Shown in pieces: positions 12,990 to 23,600 of a stretch of 64,000 bases of DNA (its first letter is position 1; each line of letters begins with the position of its first letter). The translations under genes were made by a program, and so were the position numbers. The notes under the pieces are model-generated. The model worked only from the letters and a program-made list of their open reading frames with translations, ran no database searches and was not told the origin of the DNA. Source of the DNA: Zhengitettix transpicula (Eukaryota > Arthropoda > Insecta > Orthoptera > Tetrigidae); the NCBI GenBank assembly GCA_037074705.1, contig CM073592.1:56471129-56535128 (forward strand), given 5' to 3'.

Positions 12990-13256
12990 ATATATATTCA
13001 GATAACAAAGTTCGTATAGAAGAATTGTTCTGAGTATAATTTATAAGCTACTAGACCTACGTTTTTGCAAAAATAAATTTTAATTTCGAAAAAAATCTAA
13101 TCAATACAATTCTTCAAATCTAAGATAATTAATTATTTTAAAAAAAAATATTTTAAAATTTATTATTTTTTGGAGAGCGTAGGCCAAGCTTATTGTAGTA
13201 AATAAATTATACTCAGTACAATTCTTCTATACGAAATTTGTTATATTAATATATAG
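12990..13256. mobile_element. MITE-like element with terminal inverted repeats
   Basis: The outer segments 13003-13044 and 13202-13243 are inverted copies differing at about two positions; weaker similarity extends outward to about 12990 and 13256 through TATATATT. A second shorter pair (CTAGACCTACG versus CGTAGGCC) continues the inversion inward. The interior is A/T homopolymer-rich with no ORF. Length and structure fit a non-autonomous DNA transposon, possibly with a TA target; superfamily unknown. Confidence 0.7.
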
Positions 13257-13272
13257 ACTAGATATTTAGAGC

Positions 13273-13316
13273 TACTGCACGCCAGATGAAGTTCCAAAAC
13301 AGGAACGAAACAACGT
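13273..13316 (+). other. Hammerhead-like motif
   Basis: CAGATGA (13283-13289; the usual second base T is A) is followed by one A, then a perfect 5-bp stem GTTCC/GGAAC (13291-13295 and 13302-13306), then GAAAC (13307-13311). CACG upstream can pair with CGTG downstream. The one extra base before helix II is shared with the other copies. Confidence 0.4.
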
Positions 13317-13480
13317 GATTTTCCAATTGAAGATTTAATTCCTTTGTGAACTATTTAATTGTTTCTGGCTTATAGGCCATTTTATTTATTTATTAAAGGT
13401 TTCCTTGATAAATAATACCTAAAATACGGTCATCTATTCATAATTACGGGGAAAATTTCACATTCTGTATAGGTCTATAC

Positions 13481-13716
13481 ATAGAACACTACAGAAATGA
13501 AAATTAATTGTGGAAGAATAAAGGCCCAAAGCGAAAAATAATAGAAATGAAGTTCTTCTGATACACGTTTATTGACCTAATTTGGAAATTAGATTTTTAT
13601 AGAACACTACAGAAATGAAAATTAATTGTGGAAGAATAAAGGCCCAAAGCGAAAAATAATAGAAATGAAGTTCTTCTGATACACGTTTATTGACCTAATT
13701 TGGAAATTAGATTTTT
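13481..13716. repeat. Perfect 118-bp tandem duplication
   Basis: Unit 1 (13481-13598) and unit 2 (13599-13716) appear identical over all 118 bases on direct comparison. No ORF spans the unit. Perfect identity in otherwise degenerate DNA suggests a very recent duplication or an assembly artefact. Confidence 0.9.
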
Positions 13717-14729
13717 AATAGAAACAAATATGAAGGCATAGAGAACTCTTACGTAAGCAGAAGACAATCACTTGCCAGTATACTACGACACTCACAGTTT
13801 GAAAATAGTGAGATGAAAATATCAGTACTACAGAAAAATAGTTTATTATACTAGAATGCGAATTACTGCAGGTGTAGTTAGTAGAAGTTACTTAGAAATT
13901 GTCCAAAAAGTTGAATGGAAGATCGCTTCAAATCTGTAAAAACTACAAAAGAACAGATTATAGAATTAAGTTTATACTGTGTCTTTCATAAATAATGCCT
14001 ATGACAAGCACAAGTCAAATATAAAATAAATTGGTTCGTATAGCGAAATGATTGTGGTGTTAAAAAGGCTCACAGATCTTAAAATATCGTGGGTAACCTC
14101 AAAAACGTCTTTTTAACCTGAATATAATAATAGTCTGGCATTAAATCGAAAAAATACGTCACGTCACACGAAGGAGTTACGATAGGCGGAATCCGAGAGC
14201 GTTCTCGTTGAGCAAATTATTTTTGGATCGGACACAGATTAAACTAAGTTTCAACCACAAACAATTTTGAAACTCTACTAACGCTAAAAAGTGCACCTTC
14301 TTGAAACGATCTTAACTTCATTTTACTGTTTCATTTGATCTATATTTAATTATCTATACTGGTGGTAATTAAGCAAAGATTTGTAAAGGAAGTCTGCAAT
14401 TGAAATGGTAGCTAATTACGAAATATTTGGGTGCACGAAACTATAAATGAATAGTTAACTGATATACCACATAATAAAGTGCATTTTTCATAGACGTAGA
14501 GTTGAGTAAGTGTGAAGGTAAAATATAATGTACTTGTGCCGCAAAAGAAAGATTACAGAAAGAACAGAAAATATTTTCCTACAATAGTTATGGATTCTAT
14601 CAACGTTAGTTGCTTGTTCGTTATTGTAATTTAGTTATTGAAACGGGAAACAAGGGATGTCCAATATCTGACACGTAATATGCATGGCTATTTCCAATCC
14701 GCTAGCTAATTATTCAATTGAACGTCTAG
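13717..14729. other. AT-rich non-coding stretch
   Basis: No credible gene, RNA or repeat structure seen. Confidence 0.5.
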
Positions 14730-15420
14730 ATTGGATTGTGAGGTGATAAGAGTAAACGCTATAGTGACAACAGACTGTGAGGTGATTAGCGCCCCACAAC
14801 AATGGCGGGGTATTCCCCGTAGCCATTGTTACCAACCTGACGAGGCACATTTCCCTCGCGCCGTCACACATTCCCCTTGGCACTTTAATTGGCAGTCGGG
14901 AGACGTCGGATCGAAGGCAGTTCGTACAAAGAGCTTCTGATTGTGGAATGCACAACCCCTTCCCTCGCAGGTGAACGAGAATTACCCTGTCTGGCGCGGC
15001 CATATTATCAATCACACGTCCGCGCACACCTACACACGCGTACAAAAAAAAAGGGGGCTTCCTTCAAAAATCACACGCCGCTCCGGCGGCTGTAATTAAT
15101 TAATCTCAGCCTTGTCACCTCTACAAAAATCTGCTTCAGACTTGTCAGCGTCGTAACAATTAATGGTTCGTGATTTACTGTGACGCTGCGTTTATTAGGA
15201 AAGCGGCGCGGGACGTAATGGCCCGGGTCATCAGAAATTAACGATCGGGCCCGGTCCATGGATGACGAGGCAGGGATTACAGTGCTAAGACAGCGCTCAT
15301 AATGCGTCTCAGAAGATCACTACCCACGGCCCATGACTTAAACGTCGTAATGAAACGCTTTCAGCTCGTATCCTCCGCCGCTGGCACTTTAACTGCTTCC
15401 CTTACGTTACAGGTACTAAT
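14730..15420. other. GC-richer island with hairpin and SOX-like pair
   Basis: At 14798-14830 AACAATGGC and GCCATTGTT form an inverted pair around a second GGGG/CCCC stem, giving a strong hairpin or dyad. TGTGAGGTGAT is repeated at about 14736 and 14774. TAATTAATTAA and AACAATTAATGG follow near 15094-15165. The frame of 111 codons on the minus strand lacks any recognisable domain. Best read as non-coding, possibly regulatory. Confidence 0.4.
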
Positions 15421-15965
15421 ATAGAAATCTACTGATTCATTTACTGTGGCTCAACGGATGTGTCGACACCTCGACACACGAGAAGCGGGATTTCGATTTA
15501 ACTTTTTATAGAGACTTCAGCCTTTTCCTGCCTTCCTATCGTAAATTGTTGAGGCACACTTCTGTTTGTATGACATAAGAATAACGCAATATCTACCACC
15601 GTAATAATAATAAATTCTGTATACTTGAATGCGACACATGAAGTAGTACCAAAATAAAGAATCATCAAAGCATGTTTGCTTCTTGTGTTAATTTTTAATT
15701 TTTTCGGCAGTTAACCAAATAAATTCTATGCTTTCTCCATTGTCCAATAAATAATATTTATTAATAGTATGCACCTCGCATTATAAAAATAATTGTTGCG
15801 TTCCATGGAGTCCTGTTGTTTGCCAAAATCATTGATCTACTACACTCGTGACGCCGAAGAAGAATATGAAATTCTTTCCATTTCAGTATTTTTCACAAAA
15901 TTCGTAGAGAAGGTTAAACAGAATTACTTTGGACGTTTCAACTCCTTATAACATAAAGAAATTAT
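15421..15965. other. AT-rich non-coding stretch
   Basis: Nothing recognised. Confidence 0.5.
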
Positions 15966-16217
15966 TGAATGAGAAAGACAGCCAATTCAGACAAAAATGT
16001 GATAATATAAATACCACAGAACATTTCTGGGATCCCTTTCGTCAGGTGCGATGAAGAGCCTAGAGTGACACAACTGAAATTGTCAGTAGGCTTTTGAGTG
16101 TTGTCAACTGACAAGTGCAGTTGTGTCGCTCTAGGCTCTTCAACGCACCTGACGAAAGGCACAAAGATCCGAGAAACGTTGTGTGGTATTTATATTATCA
16201 CGGTTTGCCTGAATTGC
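15966..16217. repeat. Palindromic foldback element with hammerhead-like boxes
   Basis: The arms (about 15981-16077 and 16118-16217) are inverted copies of the family also seen at 4652. They extend further inward here, through a segment containing GAGCCTAGAG and CTCTAGGCTC. The right arm carries CTGACGA (16149-16155) and GAAACG (16173-16178); CGCAC before and GTGTG after the boxes can pair. No ORF. This is the fullest arm of the family in the window. Confidence 0.8.
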
Positions 16218-16679
16218 ATTATTTTCAATCAGAGGTAAATTTTTTCGTAGAGGAATTAGCATATAAAACATAATACTCATATTTTAAACAATGCGCAAGG
16301 ATGCGATAAAATAAGAGTTTGAGATATGACGTCGATAATTGTTCTTGTGTAATCGTAGCATTTCAACAATAAAGGCGACTAACAAGTTATGTTCTCATGA
16401 AGTAGAAATTGTGTATTTTCTGGATTCACCCGAGAGACGTGTTAGCAATCGCGACGTAATGAAAAGTTGGAGATGTTGTCAGAGCGACTGTTCGTTTCAG
16501 GAAAAAAAAGACTTACTTTCCACGTAATATTGGAGTTGCAGTACATTCTTACGTGCTTACATATCGTCACGAGTGGTAAGGTTTGTCAGTCTCTATTCAG
16601 AAAAAAAAGATTCCCTTGAAGTGCAGGAGTGCGTTATGTCGCATCGGATGAAGGACGACCCAGTTTCCTAGTTCCGGAA
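16218..16679. other. Non-coding stretch
   Basis: One 62-codon frame without recognisable features; nothing else seen. Confidence 0.45.
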
Positions 16680-16960
16680 AGCTATAAAAATTTCTGTTTC
16701 TGTGGGCGCAAGGTGTTTAGCAGTTATTTGTGTTGGTGGACCTATCGATTGTAGCAGCCATATTTCTGGTTCGCTGGGCGAGGAGAGGGCGGGGATGTGT
16801 GGGCCCGCCCAGCCCCGGGGGGAGGGGCTTGCCGCCGCCCGCACAACACCTCACGGAATTTACACATTTACCCGCGAGAGTTGGGCAAAGTCCGAAAAAT
16901 CATTTGAACGTTCCCCACATCTGCCTTTCATGCGGAATAAAATTTCACTCTCTAAATAAT
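16680..16960. other. TATA-like site and very GC-rich island
   Basis: TATAAAA at 16683-16689 precedes a G/C-rich block (about 16775-16850) with GGGG and CCGCC runs. Two overlapping frames of 85-87 codons read through it without a recognisable domain. It could be a promoter-proximal island, but no exon follows. Confidence 0.3.
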
Positions 16961-19238
16961 ATTACAGCGACGAATCAAACTCTCAAAGTTTAAGCAGTCG
17001 CCTATGTTCTTAAGACCCATAAGTGATGTGACACGTTACACGTGACTTTTCACGAGAAAACATAGTTGTCTGCACAGGAACAGAAGATAAGAAATATAAA
17101 AAAATTGTATCGCAGTGCTGCATAAAATCGGAGACGAGTCAGACAATCTTAGATTAAAGACATCTACAAGCGACTGACTTTCTGCGGACGTGATAACAAC
17201 GTCTGCGAAAAGTATTGACCTTTTTGGTTGGTATAACAAGGAAATTATTCATATAACATATCACACATTTGTTATAATCAGTATTAGAAAATCTTCTGGA
17301 ATATGTTCAATTTGATCGTCTCATTCAAGAAAATGACGTCTTTTGATTTAAAATAAAATCCTCCAACCAAGAAATTATCCAAAAATACGTCATGACAATG
17401 CTGAGGTTGGACAATAAAGCCCGAATCAGATTACAAGAAATTATTGTTAATGGAATCATCACGGTATCGAGAATTGTTTCCTCACAATTAACAGCAAAAT
17501 TACCCGGAAAAAAGTTATGTTAAATTAGTTTAATTATTTCGTAACAATTGCAATCAACGTTCAATACATTGCCTTACTCATAGGTCTACTGAAAATATGC
17601 CAGAAAATATGCGAGCAGGCATAATAGCATCCGATACCCCCATGATTTATTATTTTAACCAAAAAGAAAGTAAAACTTTTTACAATAATTTTAAATTTAA
17701 TATGACTGATTTATAATTTATTGATGTTAATGCAAATATATCCCCAATGTTTCTCGCAGTTGCCATTTTAATAAGAAAAGTAATCATTAACTTTCTCAAC
17801 TATCCATAGTTACAGTCGCCATTTTAATAAGAACTAATTTAAATAATTTGTTAAAATATTTATATTTTTTTTAAAAAAATTAATTTATTAAAATTGATAA
17901 AAAAAATGGCGATAGAATACAAAAGTAAATTAAGTTTCGATATTTTCAGTTGATCTATTAACTATAATTAAATTTATGGCTAGTATTTTAATCGGCTTTT
18001 TGAGGAATAATAACTGGTGAATTTGAATCCACAAAGAAATTAATATTCCCTACGTTTCGATAGAATGCGTTATCAAGTCGGGAAAGCAAGCAGTTACGGT
18101 GGAAATAAGACCAGGTTTTGTGCAATTAGAAAAGCTTACACGAATCACTTGGCATGTAGAAACTCCTATTGTAAAACTTTGCTGTCGATAACAAACTAAA
18201 ACAATACGGCGACGCATCACAGTGGATAAGTACTGCAACGAAACGAAAATTTCTGGAAATTTACTCCTACATTTTCTTCAGAAGCATAAATATCTCCACA
18301 ACATGAATAAAGGAATATATAATAGGCCCAAGTAACATTATTGAATATTTTTAAAGAAATCTATACTGTGATAGAATGAAGGTCCTATATATAATTTTCT
18401 GTTCGTTCTTATATTTAGAAAAATATTAACTAAATGTCAGGTTAAATATAAGCATTTTTTCTTGCTGGAAACAATCCATGACGACTCCATGGTTGAAGGT
18501 AAAGAATTTGATTTACCAAAACTGATATTAATAACCATTAGAAAAATTATTAAATTGTTGCCATAAAAATATATGTTAGACGAAATAATGAGTTTTAACG
18601 AAAAATAATGAATAGATAATAACTGTTCGGATATAAACAATAATTCAGTTGAACCTTCGCTCAGATTTGTGTCATATCATTGGCCAAAAAATGTAAGGAG
18701 CGGTTAAGGATTGCAATATAATTTAGCAGCTTCTGTAGTATTTGTAAATAACGTAAAGCAGACTGTAAATGGCTTCTTAGCAAATGAAGGATCAAAGATA
18801 ACCGAGCTCAAAGAGCTTTTTCCAACCAATCTAGATTTACAAAATTAAATTTCCCTTACGCCTAATGCTCGCAATGTTTGTACAGAAAACATCACAAGAT
18901 ACACGTCTAAAACATATTGTAAGCCTATACTCTGCGTCGTTGTTGGCACAATATTGTAGAGATCACAAGTTCAGCCCGAAGCAGGTAAAGAGATTACTGC
19001 AGGGAAGCAGGACCGCTTTCAATGACATTGCCCCCAACAGCTGCACAGCTGCAGTCGACCAGAAACACGCAACGAATCTTGCGTCCTTTCATTACGTGTT
19101 GTACAAACACATTTTCTCACATCGATATCTGATATTAGGTAATTCATAACTCTTATAAATCCGGCTGACTACTGCAACTGGTACGAACGTATTTAAGTGA
19201 TATATAAATTCAGGTAATACCTCCGATGACAATGACGA

Positions 19239-19239
<1 letters not shown>
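16961..19239. other. AT-rich non-coding stretch
   Basis: No credible gene. CGCCATTTTAATAAGAA-like sequence occurs twice, at about 17760 and 17817. The 94-codon frame at 18865-19149 has no recognisable domain. Confidence 0.45.

Positions 19240-19286
<47 letters not shown>
19240..19286. repeat. (AT)n microsatellite
   Basis: An uninterrupted TA run that directly abuts the left end of the TATTGTAAT-ended element. Confidence 0.9.
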
Positions 19287-19289
<3 letters not shown>

Positions 19290-20467
19290 AATAATCAAAC
19301 GGATAGCGTTTTTATTTATTTGCCCCACGTTGTGGAACCATTTATGTAATAATCATAATCGATCTTTATTTAATTTAAAGAATTTGCCTCACGTTGAAGC
19401 GCCATTTATGTAATAATCAAATGGAAGGCTTTTATTAAACGAAAAGTTTAAACAATTAACAAACAAAATATTTATTTATTTGTGGCAAATAATTTGAGAT
19501 CTTTCTTTCTCTCAGGGCCTCTACTGGGTTTGATAATGGATACAACAAATTGATTTAAAAATCTTATTAACAAACAGTTCACATTTTTCCTAAACAATAT
19601 GTCGATAGAAAGAAATTAAAAGTAAAGAAATTAACTTTGATTGACAATTAAAAGAGAACGAAATCTGACCTTATCCTCTAATTAGCGTTTACAATTAATC
19701 ATTAGTTTTGGATTTGTTACTTACATCTGTCCAGCTGGTACCAGCATTCTTTTTGTTTCGGAAGTACACTATTGCAAAATTATACACTGATCTAAAAGTC
19801 GACTCACAGATTTTACACTATTGAAGTCAAAATTGATAGGCTCACAGGAACTTGGATGATCCTCCTGAATGTCAGCTATCTGATGTCTGCTTGCCTTACC
19901 GGAACCCTATGATTCGTAGATTTACTGATTTACTGAAATGGACGTAAACTGCAACGTATCTCCTTGACGATTTCATTTAACTGTTTATTATTTTCGGAAC
20001 TAACTTTTCTTTAGCTCCTTGCTGTAGACTTAAACTGTCAACTTTACTATCCCGGGCTGGCTATACAAGTAAACTGCCTTCTTAGCGATATTTACGAGGT
20101 AATACTTCCGTGAATGTTTTTACTTTGTCTTAAATTCACAACTTTGTTTAATAATACATTAACGACGGCTAGTCTCTGCTCTAGTATTATTTGTTCCGTC
20201 CTGTGAAATGTCCCGCCACCAACTCCTAACAATCCTTCTCCGCTAACTAATAGTTATATTACTTGTTCTGCTCCTCACGATGTTTTTGCCGCAAACTGAC
20301 TCCTAGTTCTTCCGATTTTTAGCGCGCATACGCCATTTTTGACTTTTCGACAAAGCAAGTGAGCTCGCTTTTCCATTGTCGCTTTGATCGAACAGACCGC
20401 TATATTGGATTTTTCAAACAATTCAAATTTTATGTCCAAACAATTAATGGCCTAATTAATTGGCATT

Positions 20468-20473
<6 letters not shown>
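19284..20473. mobile_element. TATTGTAAT-ended non-autonomous element, copy 1
   Basis: A 1.2-kb sequence that begins TATTGTAAT and ends ATTACAATA, so the ends are short inverted repeats. The same sequence, with many small indels and substitutions, recurs at 28768-29770, and its left end recurs at 42354. Shared internal landmarks include GGGTTTGATAATGGA, ACATCTGTCCAG, GACGGCTAGTCTCT and AGCGCGCATACGCCATTTT. Both ends lie in (AT)n tracts here. No transposase ORF. Probably a MITE or large non-autonomous DNA transposon with TA target preference; family unknown. Confidence 0.7.

Positions 20474-20506
<33 letters not shown>
20471..20506. repeat. (AT)n microsatellite
   Basis: A TA run at the right end of the preceding element, mirroring the run on its left side. 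Confidence 0.9.
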
Positions 20507-20511
<5 letters not shown>

Positions 20512-21292
20512 ACGTAGTGAAATATTTTTTCGCTTTTTGAATTCTATGAAGGAAACCAGGTAACTTACTTTACTCACTTATCCCACCACAGGTCTTCCCA
20601 AATCCTTGAAACGTTTTTATTTCTGTGCCGTTAAATTATTTTTAATCATGAAATATTAAACATGATCTTCATTTTCTTATAAATGGGCTTCCTGAAACCT
20701 TAACAGTAAATCATAAAACCACCCTAAAATACGTAAATAATTAATTTGCAAGTGGGAAGGATCCTGGTGCCAGTTTACGAACAAATAAGTAAACAATAAT
20801 GTGAACAAATAAAAAAAGTTTTAGTTTGTCCACTCTTCTAAACACTTCACCAAAATAAAATAATTTTAAAAAAAATCACCCCGCCCTATCAAAATTACTA
20901 CGCGATTATTTTTATCCTTCTAGTTGATTGAAGATTCTCCTCAATCAGCGCTGCAGTTAATTTTTTCCTATCTGTTTCAGAATGACAATTTCCCCACGTC
21001 CATTTCTTGCGGCCACGTTTAAATTGTGATCACCTACTTAAATATGATTGCTTTCCAAGCTTATTTCGAATTTCTTTCCACGCTTTCTTTCCGCGTGTAC
21101 GATATAAATAGAGCGTAAAGCCTCTCTCTGTGCATTCTTGTTATCAACGATTCCGACCATAATTTCTCTATCTTATCTCCCCATGTTCCAAATGTTAGTA
21201 TTAAAATAAAAATAAAAAAATAATTCGATAAACAAGTAGCCAATTAGCATATAAAATTTAGTGAAACAATCCATACCACAAAGCTGGTTTCT
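20507..21292. other. AT-rich non-coding stretch
   Basis: Nothing recognised. Confidence 0.5.
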
Positions 21293-21340
21293 ACTCCAAC
21301 GTTTCGAACAGCTCGGAAAACTGTTCGTCTTCAGGAAAAT
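21289..21340 (-). other. Hammerhead-like motif
   Basis: On the minus strand CTGAAGA (complement of 21328-21334), one C, then a 6-bp stem GAACAG/CTGTTC, then GAAACGTT. Flanking bases TTTC and GGAG can form a weak outer helix with G-T pairs. ACGT within GAAACGTT is self-complementary, as in minimal hammerheads that work as dimers. Confidence 0.45.
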
Positions 21341-21655
21341 TAAGAGTTTGTGTCCGTAATTATAATCACTTAACTAAATTCCGCATGATCCTAGATAAAC
21401 GACTTTCTGGTTATTTTGCATCCAAATCATTTTCTTTAAGTCTTTGTTGATTTTCCATGGTTCAATGTTTTTACTTCCCGTTTTTGTTTTCCTTACTCAG
21501 ACAATGCAATACTCAATTAACAGTAGTCGTCTAAATTTTCCTCAAGTAGTATACGCCTGGATGCTGTTTCAAGGATCAGAACCGCAAACATTTGGCGTAC
21601 AGCGTCCTTTCCAAATAAGTTTATGTCAGGCAGAACGTTGTAGGAGAGACACGAA

Positions 21656-22115
21656 GGGGCTACCTTTGGGGATGCCTTTTCCCCTCCGTTTTTGAACTAA
21701 GGTTCCCACAAGCCGAGGCACCTCGGCCTGTTTTGAGAGGTGTATGTTCCGGGGTCACAGACCTTGAGTATACGGTAAGAGTTGTTATCTGTTCCCATTG
21801 GTACAGTCGGCCAACTGCCTCCTAAACTGGTCGAGGTACGGAGAACAGAATGCTGCGTCCCCACACAAATCCCTCTCCCAGAAGGGCGTGGGACAAGTAC
21901 CAAATGCCCAACCTACCTGATGCAGGTTTTTCTAGTGGTTTCCCTGCATTATTTTTAGGCGAATGCCGGGTGGGATCCTTAAACTATAGCCCGCGGGCCC
22001 TAGTTAACCATTGGCTACATTCCTCTACCCTTCCGCATCATCCCTTTGAAATCCCTTCCTATGCTATTAAAGGGGAGTTGCCACCATGTGGATTACCCTC
22101 ATGTAGCCTGTTACC
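21656..22115 (+). repeat. 460-bp non-coding repeat, copy A
   Basis: Starts GGGGCTACCTTTGGGGATGC and ends GATTACCCTCATGTAGCC. Contains GCCGAG...CTCGGC as an internal dyad, GTTCCGGGGTC, GGGACAAGTACC and GTTAACC in that order, shared with copies at 22355, 24875, 26246, 30129 and 40053. Frames of up to 133 codons are not conserved between copies and run into microsatellite, so they are not genes. The family is interspersed, non-coding and unnamed by me. Confidence 0.75.
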
Positions 22116-22134
22116 ATATCTATCTATTTATCTA

Positions 22135-22224
<90 letters not shown>

Positions 22225-22290
22225 TGTGTGTGTGTGTGTGTTTGTGTGTGAGTGTGTGAGTGTGTGTGTGAGTGTGTGTGTGTGTGTATA
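22116..22290. repeat. Compound (TATC)n(TC)n(TA)n(TG)n microsatellite
   Basis: Four adjoining simple repeats: TATC to about 22141, TC to 22168, TA to about 22217, then TG with a few A or T interruptions to about 22288. It starts at the 3' end of repeat copy A, suggesting the TATC run grew from that repeat's tail. Confidence 0.95.
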
Positions 22291-22354
22291 GAATCGCGAA
22301 GGAAGCGTACGTGAGGATTTTCTCGCAGGTGAACCTTCCCAGAGAGTTCTGGCG

Positions 22355-22810
22355 GGGGCTACCTTTGGGGATGCCCTCACATCTCTCTGGTTTTTTGAAC
22401 TAAGGTTCCCACATGCCGAGGCACCTCGGTCTAATTTGAGAGGTGTATGTTCCGGGGTCGCAGACCTTGGGCAGACTGTAAGAGTTGTCCGCTATTCCTA
22501 TTGGAATAGTCGGTCAGCTGCCTCTTAAACCGGTCAAGGTACGGCGAGGGGAAAGCTGCGACCCCACAGTTAACCCCTCTCCTGCCATCGGAAGGGCGTG
22601 GGACAAGTACCAAATGCCCGACCTACCTGATGTTGGTTTTTATAGGGTTTTCCCTGCATCATTTAGAGGGGAATTGCCGGGTAGGATCCTTAAACCATAG
22701 CCCGGGGCCCCTAGTTAACCCTTGGCTACCATCCACTACCCTTCCGCATCCCCCCATTCAAATCCCTTCCTAAGCTATTAAATGGGAGTTGCCACTATGT
22801 GGATTACCCT
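22355..22810 (+). repeat. 460-bp non-coding repeat, copy B
   Basis: Aligns over its full length with copy A in the same orientation, and ends GATTACCCT followed by an A-rich tail (22811-22820). Its 71-codon frame lies opposite to and out of step with those in other copies. Two full-length copies within 1.2 kb and in the same orientation suggest local duplication. Confidence 0.75.
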
Positions 22811-22820
22811 AAAAAAAAAT

Positions 22821-23399
22821 TAAAAAGCCATTGTGAAAAAATACCCTCACGTCTAAGAAAATTACTGCTTGATAAAATATAACACAAACAGCTTTTCATT
22901 CTCTGGTATCCATCCTGTGTTGACTCAAACGTTTTCCCTACTAATTTTAATCTAGTAAAGCAAGAAACTCTGTGTTAAGAGATGGCTTCGTGTCTTGAAG
23001 ATGTCAAGAACGCTTCTCAGTTCACGAGAATGTTACTTACATTCATGTTACTGTTTTTATATCATGTCAGTCCGGGACCATATTCTTTTTTAAAAGAAAA
23101 AAAAAGAATGATACATATTTTATATATTTTAAAATTGGCTTACATAAAAACGTGACTTTAAAATTGATGGTTTTATTTTTCCGTCCGTTTCACATTCACT
23201 TGCCTCACGAGAATATCCTAAGCTTTTTGGGTAACCGAATTCTGGATGGGAAGTACGCTTGGCATTCAGTAAACTTTTCCAATTCACTCCGCAAAGTATT
23301 TCTTGCAATCGTGTAATAGGAATGATCGTAAATGTCGGGTTTATCTATAGGAAGTGGAAGGTGCACGTGGGCCAAGACAGATGGCAGCAATAAGAGAGG
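22821..23399. other. AT-rich non-coding stretch
   Basis: Nothing recognised. Confidence 0.5.
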
Positions 23400-23600
23400 C
23401 TGACTGATAGCTGCAGCGCGCTCTTGTGGCGGACTGTGGAAGAAGGCATCTATCGAGTATCGATAATCGATGTGCGTGCTATTGTTGCGAGGCCCATTGT
23501 CGCGTTTCCCCCCTCGCTCTCACGACTGCCCAGCCAGGAAGTCACTCCCAGAGTATCGTCGCCAGCCACCCCCGCAAAACTAAAGTAAATATACCAAAGA
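23400..23600. promoter_or_regulatory. GC-richer island with DRE-like site cluster
   Basis: TATCGATA at 23458-23465 matches the DNA replication-related element consensus bound by DREF, and overlaps BEAF-32-type CGATA cores in Drosophila. ATCGA occurs just before it (TCTATCGAG) and again after it (AATCGATG), giving three tightly packed cores. The surrounding sequence is GC-rich with no supported ORF. A housekeeping promoter or boundary element is possible but not shown. Confidence 0.4.

Noticed and set aside
18050..18238. 62-codon minus-strand frame ending next to a GAAACGTAGGG box
   Set aside because: No domain recognised; the box near 18054 follows TTGATAA rather than CTGANGA, so it was not counted with the hammerhead-like set.
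21850..22291. Open frames of 133 and 81 codons
   Set aside because: They run from a non-coding interspersed repeat into TC/TA/TG microsatellite, giving Ser-Leu, Tyr-Ile and Cys-Val repeats.
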